Assembly (NCBI RefSeq): GCF_000787815.1
Contig: NZ_BBPO01000007.1
Span: forward strand, 66,671 to 130,670
Direction of reading: 5' to 3'
Origin: Streptacidiphilus neutrinimicus
Lineage (GTDB): Bacteria; Actinomycetota; Actinomycetes; Streptomycetales; Streptomycetaceae
DNA: 64,000 nt
Positions 33,436-41,392 of the stretch are shown here, piece by piece. Within the stretch, counting starts at the first letter, position 1. Every line of letters starts with the position of its first letter. The notes below the pieces were generated by a model. That model worked only from the letters and a program-made list of their open reading frames with translations. It did not search any database and had not been told where the DNA came from. Made by a program: the position numbers and the translations under genes.

Positions 33436-34428
33436 GTGCTGGGGACCGACAAGCGGCAGGCTGAGGTGAAGATCTTCAATCGAGCACGGCAGAGGCCGTC
33501 CGCCAGCTGGCGGCAGACCACCGACCGCGCCTTCACGCTCATCGGGGACGGTCGGCTGGACGACGCCGGCGCATTGCTGGTCCGGGCGACGGACCTGGAG
33601 CCCTGGCTCTCGGACTCGTGGTTCAACCTGGCGTTGCTGCACAAGTTCCGCCGGGACTGGGACCAGGCGCGCGCGGCGGGGCTGCGCGCGGTCGCCCTGC
33701 TGGACCGCGGTAGCGGCGTGGGCGCACCCGACTGGTGGAACCTCGGCATCGCGGCGACCGCCCTGCAGGACTGGGCGCTGGCCCGGCGCGCGTGGCAGGC
33801 CTACGGGCTGCGCGTCCCCGCCGGGGACGGGCCCGTCGGCCTGGACCTCGGCACCACGCCGGTCCGGCTCTCCCCGGAGGGGGAGTCCGAGGTCGTGTGG
33901 GGCCGAAGACTGGACCCGGCCAGAGTCGAGGTGCTGAGCATCCCGCTGCCGTCCTCCGGGCGGCGCTGGGGCGAGGTCGTCCTCCACGACGGCTCCGCGC
34001 ACGGGGAGCGGGTCGCGGACGGCGTGCCGTACCCCGTCTTCGACGAGATCGAGCTGTGGGCGCCGTCGCCCGTCCCGACGCACGTCGTGCTGTTGCAGGC
34101 GACGACGGAGGGTGACCGGGACGAGCTGGAGCGGCTGGTCTCCGAGGCCGGCTACGCGGCGGAGGACTGGACCTCGTCCGTGCGGCTGCTCTGCCGGGCC
34201 TGCAGTGAGAGCCGGATGGCCGCCGATGACGGCCACAGCGGGGCGCACGACCCGCACGACGACGGTCCGCTGGGTCGGCTGAGCCACCACGCCCAGGGGG
34301 AGCTGTGGGTCCCCGAACGGGAGTGCGGCCTCGCCGCGCCCGCGGGGCTGGTGGGGGAGCTGCTGGACCGCTGGGTTTCCGCGGCCCCCACCCGGAGGGC
34401 GTACCGGGATCTTGAGGAAGTCTGCTGA
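33436..34428 (+). CDS. TPR-containing protein of unknown function
   Basis: The 330-aa protein has a TPR-like N-terminal part (about 20-110: AFTLIGDGRLDDAGALLVRATDLEPWLSD, then WFNLALLHKFRRDWDQARA), a central beta-rich region and a conserved C-terminal part with paired cysteines (CRAC) and LWVPEREC. The middle region is a Streptomyces hypothetical that I cannot name. GTG start. It precedes peptide deformylase by about 50 nt and may share its transcript. Confidence 0.78.
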   Translation: MLGTDKRQAEVKIFNRARQRPSASWRQTTDRAFTLIGDGRLDDAGALLVRATDLEPWLSDSWFNLALLHKFRRDWDQARAAGLRAVALLDRGSGVGAPDWWNLGIAATALQDWALARRAWQAYGLRVPAGDGPVGLDLGTTPVRLSPEGESEVVWGRRLDPARVEVLSIPLPSSGRRWGEVVLHDGSAHGERVADGVPYPVFDEIELWAPSPVPTHVVLLQATTEGDRDELERLVSEAGYAAEDWTSSVRLLCRACSESRMAADDGHSGAHDPHDDGPLGRLSHHAQGELWVPERECGLAAPAGLVGELLDRWVSAAPTRRAYRDLEEVC

Positions 34429-34479
34429 GGTGCCACGTACCCTTTGACGGAAGAGCTGAGCACAGTCGAAGGCGAGAGC

Positions 34480-35079
34480 ATGTCGGAAGAGCAGTTGGAA
34501 GCGCCGCAGCAGGTGATCGGTGAGGAGCCGGACACCTCGCGCGGCACCGTGCGGCCCATCACCGTGGTCGGAAACCCGGTGCTGCACCACCCGTGCGCCA
34601 CGGTGACCGAGTTCGGCCCCGAGCTGCACGCGCTGATCGACGACATGTTCGTCAGCATGTACGCCGCCGAGGGCGTGGGCCTGGCCGCCAACCAGATCGG
34701 GGTCGGGCAGCGGGTCTTCGTGTACGACTGCCCGGACGACGACAACGTCCGCCACATCGGCGTCGTGGTGAACCCGGTGCTGGACGAGCTGGAGCCGTCC
34801 CAGCGGAACCTGGACGACGGCAACGAGGGCTGCCTGTCCGTGCCGGGCGCCTACGCCGAGCTGCCGCGGCCGGACTTCGCCGTGGTGCGCGGGCAGGACA
34901 GGGACGGCAAGGACATCGTCGTCGAGGGCACTGGCTTCTTCGCCCGCTGCCTGCAGCACGAGACGGACCACCTGAACGGGTACCTGTACATCGACCGGCT
35001 CTCCAAGCGAGACCGCAAGGACGCCCTGCGGCAGATGGAGGAGAAGTCGCCGCGGTACGAGGTCGTTCCGAACGAGTGA
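34480..35079 (+). CDS. def: Peptide deformylase
   Basis: Def removes formyl from nascent N-terminal fMet. The 199-aa protein has motif 1 [10 protein letters not shown], motif 2 EGCLSVP with the metal-ligand Cys, and motif 3 QHETDHLNG with the two His ligands and the catalytic Glu. An N-terminal extension of about 20 acidic residues precedes the core. The ATG at 34480 has GAAGGCGAG upstream; an in-frame TTG lies 36 nt earlier. Confidence 0.96.
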   Translation: MSEEQLEAPQQVIGEEPDTSRGTVRPITVVGNPVLHHPCATVTEFGPELHALIDDMFVSMYAAEGVGLAANQIGVGQRVFVYDCPDDDNVRHIGVVVNPVLDELEPSQRNLDDGNEGCLSVPGAYAELPRPDFAVVRGQDRDGKDIVVEGTGFFARCLQHETDHLNGYLYIDRLSKRDRKDALRQMEEKSPRYEVVPNE

Positions 35080-35086
35080 GTCAACG

Positions 35087-35126
35087 CAAGGGGCGCGTCC
35101 ACCCGCACGGGTGAACGCGCCCCTTG
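35087..35126. terminator. Bidirectional terminator between def and nrdB
   Basis: A long hairpin, 12 bp (CAAGGGGCGCGT with its complement), one C-A mismatch, then 6 bp (CACCCG/CGGGTG), occupies 35087-35126 between convergent genes. Confidence 0.85.
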
Positions 35127-35140
35127 GGCGTTTCCTGGGT

Positions 35141-36172
35141 CTAGAAGTCGTCGTCGAAGGAGACGGAGCCCTCGACGGCGATCTGGTACGCGGAGACCCG
35201 GCGCTCGAAGAAGTTCGTCAGCTCCTGGACGTTCTGCAGCTCCATGAAGGCGAACGGGTTCTCCGAGCCGTAGCGGATCGGCAGGCCCAGACGGGCGAGG
35301 CGCTGGTCGGCCACGCACTCGAGGTACTGCCGCATGGACTCGGTGTTCATGCCCGGCAGGCCCTCGCCGCACAGGTCCTGGGCGAACTGGAGCTCCGCCT
35401 CGACAGCCTCCTCCAGCATCGCGGTGACCCGCTTGCCCATCTCCTCGTCCCACAGCTCGGGCTCCTCGGCCCGCACGGTGTCGACGACGCGGAAGGCGAA
35501 GTCCATGTGCATGGACTCGTCGCGGAAGACCCAGTTGGTGCCCGTCGCCAGGCCGTGCAGCAGCCCGCGCGAGCGGAACCAGTAGACGTACGCGAAGGCG
35601 CCGTAGAAGAACAGGCCCTCGATGCACGCCGCGAAGCAGATCAGGTTGAGCAGGAAGCGACGGCGGTCTTCCTTCGTCTCCAGCCGGTCCAGCTTCTCGA
35701 CACTGTCCATCCAGCGGAAGCAGAACTGGGCCTTCTCGCGGATGGAGGCGATGTTCTCCACCGCCGCGAAGGCGGCCGTGCGGTCCTCCGGGTCGGGCAG
35801 GTAGGTGTCCAGCAGGGTCAGGTAGAACTGGACGTGCACGGCCTCCTCGAAGAGCTGGCGCGACAGGTACAGGCGCGCCTCCGGGGAGTTGATGTGCTTG
35901 TAGAGGGTCAGCACCAGGTTGTTGGAGACGATCGAGTCGCCGGTCGCGAAGAACGCGACCAGCCGGCCGATCATGTGACGTTCGCCCCCGCTGAGCTTGG
36001 CCAGGTCCGCGACGTCGGAGTGGAGGTCGACCTCCTCCACGGTCCAGGTGTTCTTGATGGCGTTGCGGTAGTGCTCGTAGAAGTCCGGGTACCGCATCGG
36101 GCGGAGCGTCAGCTCGAAGCCCGGGTCCAGGATGTTCTTCTTCTGGGCGCCGTTCGGCTCGGTGGTCGTCAT
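35141..36172 (-). CDS. nrdB: Class I ribonucleotide reductase small subunit
   Basis: NrdB holds the di-iron tyrosyl-radical site that starts turnover in NrdA. The 343-aa protein shows ligand motifs FEEAVHVQFY (Glu, His) and RDESMHMDF (Glu, His) and ends SVSFDDDF, the C-terminal peptide that docks to NrdA. The ATG shares its A with the nrdA stop (TAATG), so it is tightly coupled. In S. coelicolor the class Ia operon is nrdABS with an AraC-like nrdS; here nrdB is the last gene and faces def. Confidence 0.93.
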   Translation of the reverse strand: MTTTEPNGAQKKNILDPGFELTLRPMRYPDFYEHYRNAIKNTWTVEEVDLHSDVADLAKLSGGERHMIGRLVAFFATGDSIVSNNLVLTLYKHINSPEARLYLSRQLFEEAVHVQFYLTLLDTYLPDPEDRTAAFAAVENIASIREKAQFCFRWMDSVEKLDRLETKEDRRRFLLNLICFAACIEGLFFYGAFAYVYWFRSRGLLHGLATGTNWVFRDESMHMDFAFRVVDTVRAEEPELWDEEMGKRVTAMLEEAVEAELQFAQDLCGEGLPGMNTESMRQYLECVADQRLARLGLPIRYGSENPFAFMELQNVQELTNFFERRVSAYQIAVEGSVSFDDDF

Positions 36173-38538
36173 TACTGGCAGGCCTCGCAGGACTCGGGGT
36201 TCTCCAGGGAGCAGGCGACGGCTTCCGCCTCCGCCACGACCTGGGTGGTGGCCGCGCGGGCGATCCGGGTCGCCGGGCGCGAGCGCAGGTAGTAGGTGGT
36301 CTTCAGGCCGACCTTCCAGGCGTACGCGTACATCGAGCTGAGCTTGCCGATGGTGGGCGCGGCCATGAAGAGGTTCAGCGACTGGCTCTGGTCCAGGTAG
36401 GGCATGCGGGCGGCGGCCAGGTCGATCAGCGCGCGCTGCGGCAGCTCCCAGGCCGTGCGGTAGAGGCGCTTGTACTCCTCCGGCAGGTCGGTGATCTCCT
36501 GGGCGGAGCCGTTGCCCTCGCGCAGCTCCTCACGCGTGATCGCGTTCCACAGGCCGAGCTTCTTCAGGTCGGCCACCAGGTACGGGTTGACCTGGAGGAA
36601 CTCGCCGGAGAGGGTCTCGCGCTTGAAGAGGTTGGAGACCTGCGGCTCGATGCACTCGTAGACGCCCGCGATGGACGCGATCGTCGCGGTCGGAGCGACG
36701 GCCAGCAGCAGCGCGTTGCGCAGACCGGTGTCGGCGACGCGGGCGCGCAGCGCGTCCCAGCGCTCCGGCCACTCGGTCGTCACCGCGAAGTGGTCGATGT
36801 GGAGCTGACCGCGGGCGGCGCGGGTCTCGTCGTAGGCCTCGTGGCGGCCCAGGCGCTCGGCCAGCTCACAGCTGGTCTCGTACGCGGCCAGCATGATCCG
36901 CTCGGAGAGCTTCGTCGACAGGGCCTTGGCCTCGGCGGAGTCGAAGTCCAGGCGGAGCTTGAAGAAGACGTCCTGCAGGCCCATCATGCCCAGGCCCACC
37001 GGGCGCCAGCGGGAGTTGGACGCGCCTGCCTCGGGGGTCGGGTAGAAGTTGATGTCGATGACCCGGTCGAGGAAGGTCACGGCGGTGCGGACGGTCGCGT
37101 CGAGGCGCTCCCAGTCGATCGAGCCGTCCTCGTTCACGTGCGCGCCGAGGTTGACGGAGCCGAGGTTGCAGACGGCCGTCTCGGAGTCGTCGGTGACCTC
37201 GAGGATCTCGGTGCACAGGTTGGAGGAGTGGACCGTGCGGCCCGGCAGCGCGGTCTGGTTGGCGGCCCGGTTGGAGGCGTCCTTGAAGGTCATCCACCCG
37301 TTGCCGGTCTGCGCGAGGGTGCGCATCATCCGGGCGTAGAGGGTGCGGGCCGCGATGGTGCGGACGGCCTTGCCGGACCGCTCGGCCTCGACGTAGGCGG
37401 CGTCGAACTCGGCGCCCCACAGGTCGACCAGCTCGGGCACGTCGCCGGGGGAGAAGAGCGACCAGTCGCCGTCCGTCTCGACGCGGCGCATGAACTCGTC
37501 CGGGATCCAGTGCGCCAGGTTGAGGTTGTGGGTGCGCCGGGCCTCCTCACCGGTGTTGTCGCGCAGCTCGAGGAACTCCTCGATGTCCGCGTGCCAGGTC
37601 TCCAGGTAGACGCAGGCCGCGCCCTTGCGGCGGCCGCCCTGGTTGACCGCGGCGACGGAGGCGTCGAGGGTGCGCAGGAACGGGACGATGCCGTTGGACT
37701 GGCCGTTGGTGCCGCGGATCAGCGAACCGCGGGAGCGGACGCGGGAGTAGGACAGGCCGATGCCGCCGGCGTGCTTGGACAGGCGGGCGATCTGCGCGTA
37801 GCGGTTGTAGATCGAGTCCAGCTCGTCGAGCGGCGAGTCCAGCAGGTAGCAGGAGGACATCTGCGGGTGCCGGGTGCCGGAGTTGAACAGCGTGGGGGAG
37901 CTCGGCAGGTAGTCCAGCCGGCTCATCAGCCCGTAGAGCTCGGCGACCTCGGCGACCGACGCGGCGTCGCCGCCGACCTCCAGGCCGCAGGCGACGCGGA
38001 GCATGAACTGCTGCGGGGTCTCCACGACCTGGCGGGTGATCGGGTGGCGCAGCAGGTAGCGGGAGTACAGCGTGCGCAGGCCGAAGTACTCGAAGCGGTC
38101 GTCGCCGTGCGGGTCGACGACGGCGTCGAGGGCTTCGGCGTGGGCGGCGACGAAGGCGGCCGTGGCGTCGCCGATCAGGCCCTCGCGGTGGCCGACGGCC
38201 ACGGACGCGGCGAAGCAGGTCGCGCCCTGGCCGGCGGCCTCCTCGCGGATCTCCTCGGCCAGCAGGCGCGCGGCGAGGCGCGAGTACTGCGGGTCCTCGG
38301 CGATGAGCGCGGCGGCGGCCTCCATGGCGAGCCCGCGGAGCTCTGCGTAGTCGGCCTTGGCGCTGCGGCCGCGCAGCGCGGCGGCGGCGACGCGGCCCGG
38401 GTCGACGGCGGTGAGGTCGGTGGAGCGCTCGGTCAGGGTGACCAGCAGGGCGGTGCCGGGGGCGTCCGCGCCCGCGCCGGGTCCGTGGTCGGACTCCTGT
38501 GCGGGCTGGGGCAGGATGGCAACGGCGGTGTCCGTCAT
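36172..38538 (-). CDS. nrdA: Class Ia ribonucleotide reductase large subunit
   Basis: NrdA reduces ribonucleoside diphosphates. The 788-aa protein has the catalytic segment SNLCTEILEV (Asn, Cys, Glu triad), the CNLGSVNL redox cysteine, the PTATIASIAGV motif and a C-terminal swinging tail with a CEAC pair. I do not see an N-terminal ATP-cone; the first 100 residues go straight into the RNR N domain, so overall allosteric activity control may be absent. The ATG follows GAGGAG. Expression is controlled by the cobalamin riboswitch and NrdR boxes upstream. Confidence 0.95.
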   Translation of the reverse strand: MTDTAVAILPQPAQESDHGPGAGADAPGTALLVTLTERSTDLTAVDPGRVAAAALRGRSAKADYAELRGLAMEAAAALIAEDPQYSRLAARLLAEEIREEAAGQGATCFAASVAVGHREGLIGDATAAFVAAHAEALDAVVDPHGDDRFEYFGLRTLYSRYLLRHPITRQVVETPQQFMLRVACGLEVGGDAASVAEVAELYGLMSRLDYLPSSPTLFNSGTRHPQMSSCYLLDSPLDELDSIYNRYAQIARLSKHAGGIGLSYSRVRSRGSLIRGTNGQSNGIVPFLRTLDASVAAVNQGGRRKGAACVYLETWHADIEEFLELRDNTGEEARRTHNLNLAHWIPDEFMRRVETDGDWSLFSPGDVPELVDLWGAEFDAAYVEAERSGKAVRTIAARTLYARMMRTLAQTGNGWMTFKDASNRAANQTALPGRTVHSSNLCTEILEVTDDSETAVCNLGSVNLGAHVNEDGSIDWERLDATVRTAVTFLDRVIDINFYPTPEAGASNSRWRPVGLGMMGLQDVFFKLRLDFDSAEAKALSTKLSERIMLAAYETSCELAERLGRHEAYDETRAARGQLHIDHFAVTTEWPERWDALRARVADTGLRNALLLAVAPTATIASIAGVYECIEPQVSNLFKRETLSGEFLQVNPYLVADLKKLGLWNAITREELREGNGSAQEITDLPEEYKRLYRTAWELPQRALIDLAAARMPYLDQSQSLNLFMAAPTIGKLSSMYAYAWKVGLKTTYYLRSRPATRIARAATTQVVAEAEAVACSLENPESCEACQ

Positions 38539-38694
38539 GTACGCGCTCGCTCCTCGTTGGCGGCCGGTGTCTGAGAGGTGCTCAGTCGGACCGCGTGAGA
38601 AGGCAGGCGGGAACAGGGCAGCGCGAAGCCGACCCGGCGGCCCACCCACGAGGCCCGGCGTTGCGGCGCCCGCGGCCGGGCAGGCCGGGGCGTG

Positions 38695-38800
38695 CTGGCG
38701 GCAGGTCCTCGGACTCGCGGCAGGCCCGTTGTCGTGCGGGCGTGGCAGCCGCTCACCGTTGCGGGGCAGCCCCGGATTCTCACCGGGTTCCCCTGCGTCG
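38695..38800 (-). ncRNA. Cobalamin (B12) riboswitch upstream of nrdAB
   Basis: On the minus strand I see the conserved core: a hairpin arm CCCGGTGAGAATCCGGG (38771-38787), the CTGCCCCGCAACGGT segment, GCCACGC, and the closing AGTCCGAGGACCTGCC (38700-38715). These match the adenosylcobalamin riboswitch. Class Ia nrdAB of Streptomyces is known to be repressed by B12 this way, because a B12-dependent NrdJ is also present in the cell. The leader from here to the nrdA ATG is about 160 nt and can hold the expression platform. Confidence 0.93.
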
Positions 38801-38812
38801 ACAGCGAGCATG

Positions 38813-38859
38813 AGCATACATCTAGGGGCGAGCGCGTCGCGCAGCACCAGATGTTGTGT
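38813..38859 (-). promoter_or_regulatory. Paired NrdR boxes over the nrdAB promoter
   Basis: Two 16-nt boxes on the minus strand, ACACAACATCTGGTGC (38844-38859) and CCCCTAGATGTATGCT (38813-38828), are separated by 15 bp, so their phase is 31 bp, as required for NrdR tetramers or larger forms. The second box contains TAGATG, a plausible -10. NrdR is the universal repressor of bacterial ribonucleotide reductase genes. Confidence 0.8.
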
Positions 38860-38913
38860 CGCCGGTTGGTTCGTTCGAGTAATCGTTCGATCACCCGGGT
38901 GGGTCGGCGGTGG

Positions 38914-39429
38914 TTACGCAGACGAGCCGCTCAGCTCCAGGGCGTAGGTGAAGAGGTCCAAGCCCGGGAAGGGCGACCAGTCCCGCTCGGGGGTGCGGAC
39001 GAAGCCGAGCCGCTCGTAGATCCGGTGGGCGTGGGCCATGCCCTGCTGCGAGGACATGACGATCCGGGGCAGCTCCAACTCGACCGCGCGGGCGATGACC
39101 GCGCGCACCATCAGTTCCCCGACGCCGCGTCCGCGTGCCGACGGCTCCGGCGCGACGGCGAGCATCCGGAACTCGCCCTCGCGGCCCTCGGCGAGGTCGG
39201 CGTAGGGGGAACCGGGCGGCGCGAAGGTGACCGAGCCGAGCACGACGCCGGTGTCCTCCTCGACGGCGACGAGCAGTTCCGCCTTCTCGGCCCGGTCCCG
39301 GGGGTCGCGCAGCAGTTTGGCGTAGTCGGCGTCGCGCGGGATGTGACCGTCGGTGATGAAGGCCTCGGCGACGAGGTGACCTGCGGCGTCGTATTCGGAA
39401 GGGAGGGCGGGACGGACGATGATGCTCAT
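38914..39429 (-). CDS. GNAT-family N-acetyltransferase
   Basis: The 171-aa protein has the acetyl-CoA-binding motif A (RMLAVAPEPSARGRGVGELMVRA; R-G-R-G-V-G about residues 96-101) and the motif B helix ending IYERLGF. Substrate unknown. It is upstream of and in the same direction as nrdA but separated from it by the riboswitch and promoter, so it is an independent unit. Confidence 0.88.
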   Translation of the reverse strand: MSIIVRPALPSEYDAAGHLVAEAFITDGHIPRDADYAKLLRDPRDRAEKAELLVAVEEDTGVVLGSVTFAPPGSPYADLAEGREGEFRMLAVAPEPSARGRGVGELMVRAVIARAVELELPRIVMSSQQGMAHAHRIYERLGFVRTPERDWSPFPGLDLFTYALELSGSSA

Positions 39430-39515
39430 CCCTGAAGTGTGCCCGACGCCCCGGCGGCCTCCGAGAGCGCGGTCGCCGAAAGGCGCGACGGACCGTCACA
39501 TGCCATCGTCGATGC

Positions 39516-40178
39516 GTGATGAACTGGCGGCGGAGCGAACGAGACAGCGGACGAGACAGCGGACGACGCGGGGCCGTGGGACTGGCGGCCGGGGCGCTCT
39601 GCGCGGCGATCGGCCTGGCCGGATCGGTCGCGCTGCCGGCGACGGCGGCGCGCGCGGCGAGCCATGCCACCGCCACGAGGGCCGAAGCCTGCGCGGGGTC
39701 CAAGCGGTCCAACCCCGTGGCGGTGACGCTGCGCGGCGTACGGTCCGCGTACTCGGCCGGCGGCCGCTGGTCGACGCTGCGGCTGACCCTCCACAACGGG
39801 ACCCGGACCGGCTGCGGGCAGCTCAAGCCGGTCCTCGTCTACGGCGCGCGCGACAGGACGCTCCGCGTGGACGCGGTGCGGCTGGAGACCCGGCTCGACG
39901 GGCACTGGCGGGCGGTCCCGCTCAGCGCCGCGCTGGGCGAGCTGGCGGCCGCGGTCGGCCCCGCGGGCGGCCTGTGGCTGCGCGCGGGCCAGACCACGAC
40001 CCTCACCGTCCGCATGCGCGTGGCACGCAGCGCTCCCCACGGCGAGTGGCTCTCCCTCGCCGTCGCCTACGCACCCCTGCGGCGCAGGGGCACCACGGTC
40101 TCCTGGCCGGTGGGCGTGACCAACCCGTCCTACTTCCGCGTGGTCGCGAGCCACGCCTCCACGACCCGGCCCGCCTAG
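39516..40178 (+). CDS. Secreted DUF4232-like protein
   Basis: The 220-aa protein has a signal peptide (basic RRSERDSGRDSGRR, then a hydrophobic AVGLAAGALCAAIGLAGSVAL core and an ALPATAARAA cleavage region). The mature part has the beta-sandwich feel of DUF4232-type proteins, with two cysteines (AEACAGS, TGCGQL) that could form a disulfide and a TLTLHNGT-type strand. Function unknown; extracellular location is likely. The start is GTG 39516 or ATG 39519. It is divergent from the GNAT gene. Confidence 0.65.
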   Translation: MMNWRRSERDSGRDSGRRGAVGLAAGALCAAIGLAGSVALPATAARAASHATATRAEACAGSKRSNPVAVTLRGVRSAYSAGGRWSTLRLTLHNGTRTGCGQLKPVLVYGARDRTLRVDAVRLETRLDGHWRAVPLSAALGELAAAVGPAGGLWLRAGQTTTLTVRMRVARSAPHGEWLSLAVAYAPLRRRGTTVSWPVGVTNPSYFRVVASHASTTRPA

Positions 40179-40530
40179 CCCCACCCCAAGGCCTCCCTGC
40201 CCGCCCGCCGAGCGGCCGAGGCCGGGGCGCGGCCGACGCGATGCCGCGGACCGCCCACGACGACCACGTTCACCGGGTCGACCGGGCGCCCCGTGCACCC
40301 GTGCCGAGGCGTCACCGGGCGGCCGGCCGCCGGGCCGCTGCGGGCAGTCGTGCCAAGGGGCCGCCCGACGACCGCGTTCACCGGGTCGGCCCGGTGCCGC
40401 GTGCGGCCGTGCCGAGGCGTCGCGAGCCGCCGGTCACCGGCTGCCGTTCAGCGCGTTCACCGGGTCGGCGGGGTTGCCGAGCTGACGCTCGGTTCGACGG
40501 CCGGAGGCCCGAGACCGAGGTGCGTGGGGC
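40179..40530. repeat. Non-coding region with imperfect 108-bp duplication
   Basis: No gene is supported here. CGTTCACCGGGTCG occurs at 40267, 40375 and 40454 and GTGCCGAGGCGTC at 40301 and 40409, so a 108-bp block is tandemly duplicated with a partial third copy. It separates two convergent genes. Confidence 0.75.
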
Positions 40531-41298
40531 TCAGGCCACCGGGAGGTGGGGGAGGATGTTCCAGCAGTCGAGGGTGAGGGCGCCCTTGGCGTCGCGGAGC
40601 CAGCGGGTGACGGAGGTGTTGGCGACGGCGCCGGTGCGGGTGAGGTCGGTGAGTTCGCCCTCCTGGAGGTCGTCGATGACGTGGCGGAGCAGCAGCACCA
40701 CCGCGTCGTGGGCGACGATCAGGACACGCCGGTCGGGTTCCGTCTCGTACAGGTCGCGCAGGGCGCTGCGCAGGCGCAGCGCCACGTCGGAGTAGGACTC
40801 GCCGCCCGGGGGACGCCAGCGGAGCTCGCCGAGGAGGCGTCTGCGCGCGGCCTCCTCGGGGTGGCGCAGCTCGATCGCCGCCGAGGTGAGCATCTCCAGC
40901 AGGCCCAGCTCGCGGTCGCGCAGCCGCTCGTCCGTGCAGAGCTCCGGCAGCGGCAGGCCCGCGCGGTCGAGCTCCTCGACGATGAGCTCCGCGGTCTCCT
41001 GGGTGCGCAGGTAGGGGGAGACCCAGAGGCTGTGCGGCAGGCCCTCGCCGCTGCGGGAGGCGATCCAGCGGCCGAGCGCGCGTGCCTCCTCGCGGCCGTG
41101 CGTGGTGAGAGAGAGGTCGGCGTCGCGGCAGCTGATGCCCACGTCGAGCGCGCCCACGGCCTCCGCCGCGTGGAAGGCGGCGTTGGCGGTGCTCTGGCCG
41201 TGCCGGACGGCGGTCAGCGACAGCGGGCCCGGCAGCGCGGGAAAGAGCCGCCGGGGCGCCGTGCGCAGCGCCCTCGGGTTCGGGTCGGTCAGTGCCAC
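40531..41298 (-). CDS. Histidine phosphatase family protein (phosphoglycerate-mutase-like)
   Basis: The 255-aa protein has the catalytic RHGQ motif (VRHGQSTANA, about residues 31-40), a second-histidine motif VAHDAVV (about 193-199), and the SPYLRTQET arginine. Substrates in this family range from sugar phosphates to phosphoproteins and cannot be told apart here. GTG start. It lies 94 bp after the symporter stop on the same strand and may be co-transcribed with it. Confidence 0.88.
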   Translation of the reverse strand: MALTDPNPRALRTAPRRLFPALPGPLSLTAVRHGQSTANAAFHAAEAVGALDVGISCRDADLSLTTHGREEARALGRWIASRSGEGLPHSLWVSPYLRTQETAELIVEELDRAGLPLPELCTDERLRDRELGLLEMLTSAAIELRHPEEAARRRLLGELRWRPPGGESYSDVALRLRSALRDLYETEPDRRVLIVAHDAVVLLLRHVIDDLQEGELTDLTRTGAVANTSVTRWLRDAKGALTLDCWNILPHLPVA

Positions 41299-41392
41299 GG
41301 GTCGCCCCCTGGGGATCGACTGGCCCGCCGCCGGAGTGCGAACGGGCCGCCGTTCCAGTGTGCGGGAGCGGGCGGCCCGTTCTAAGGGCGCA

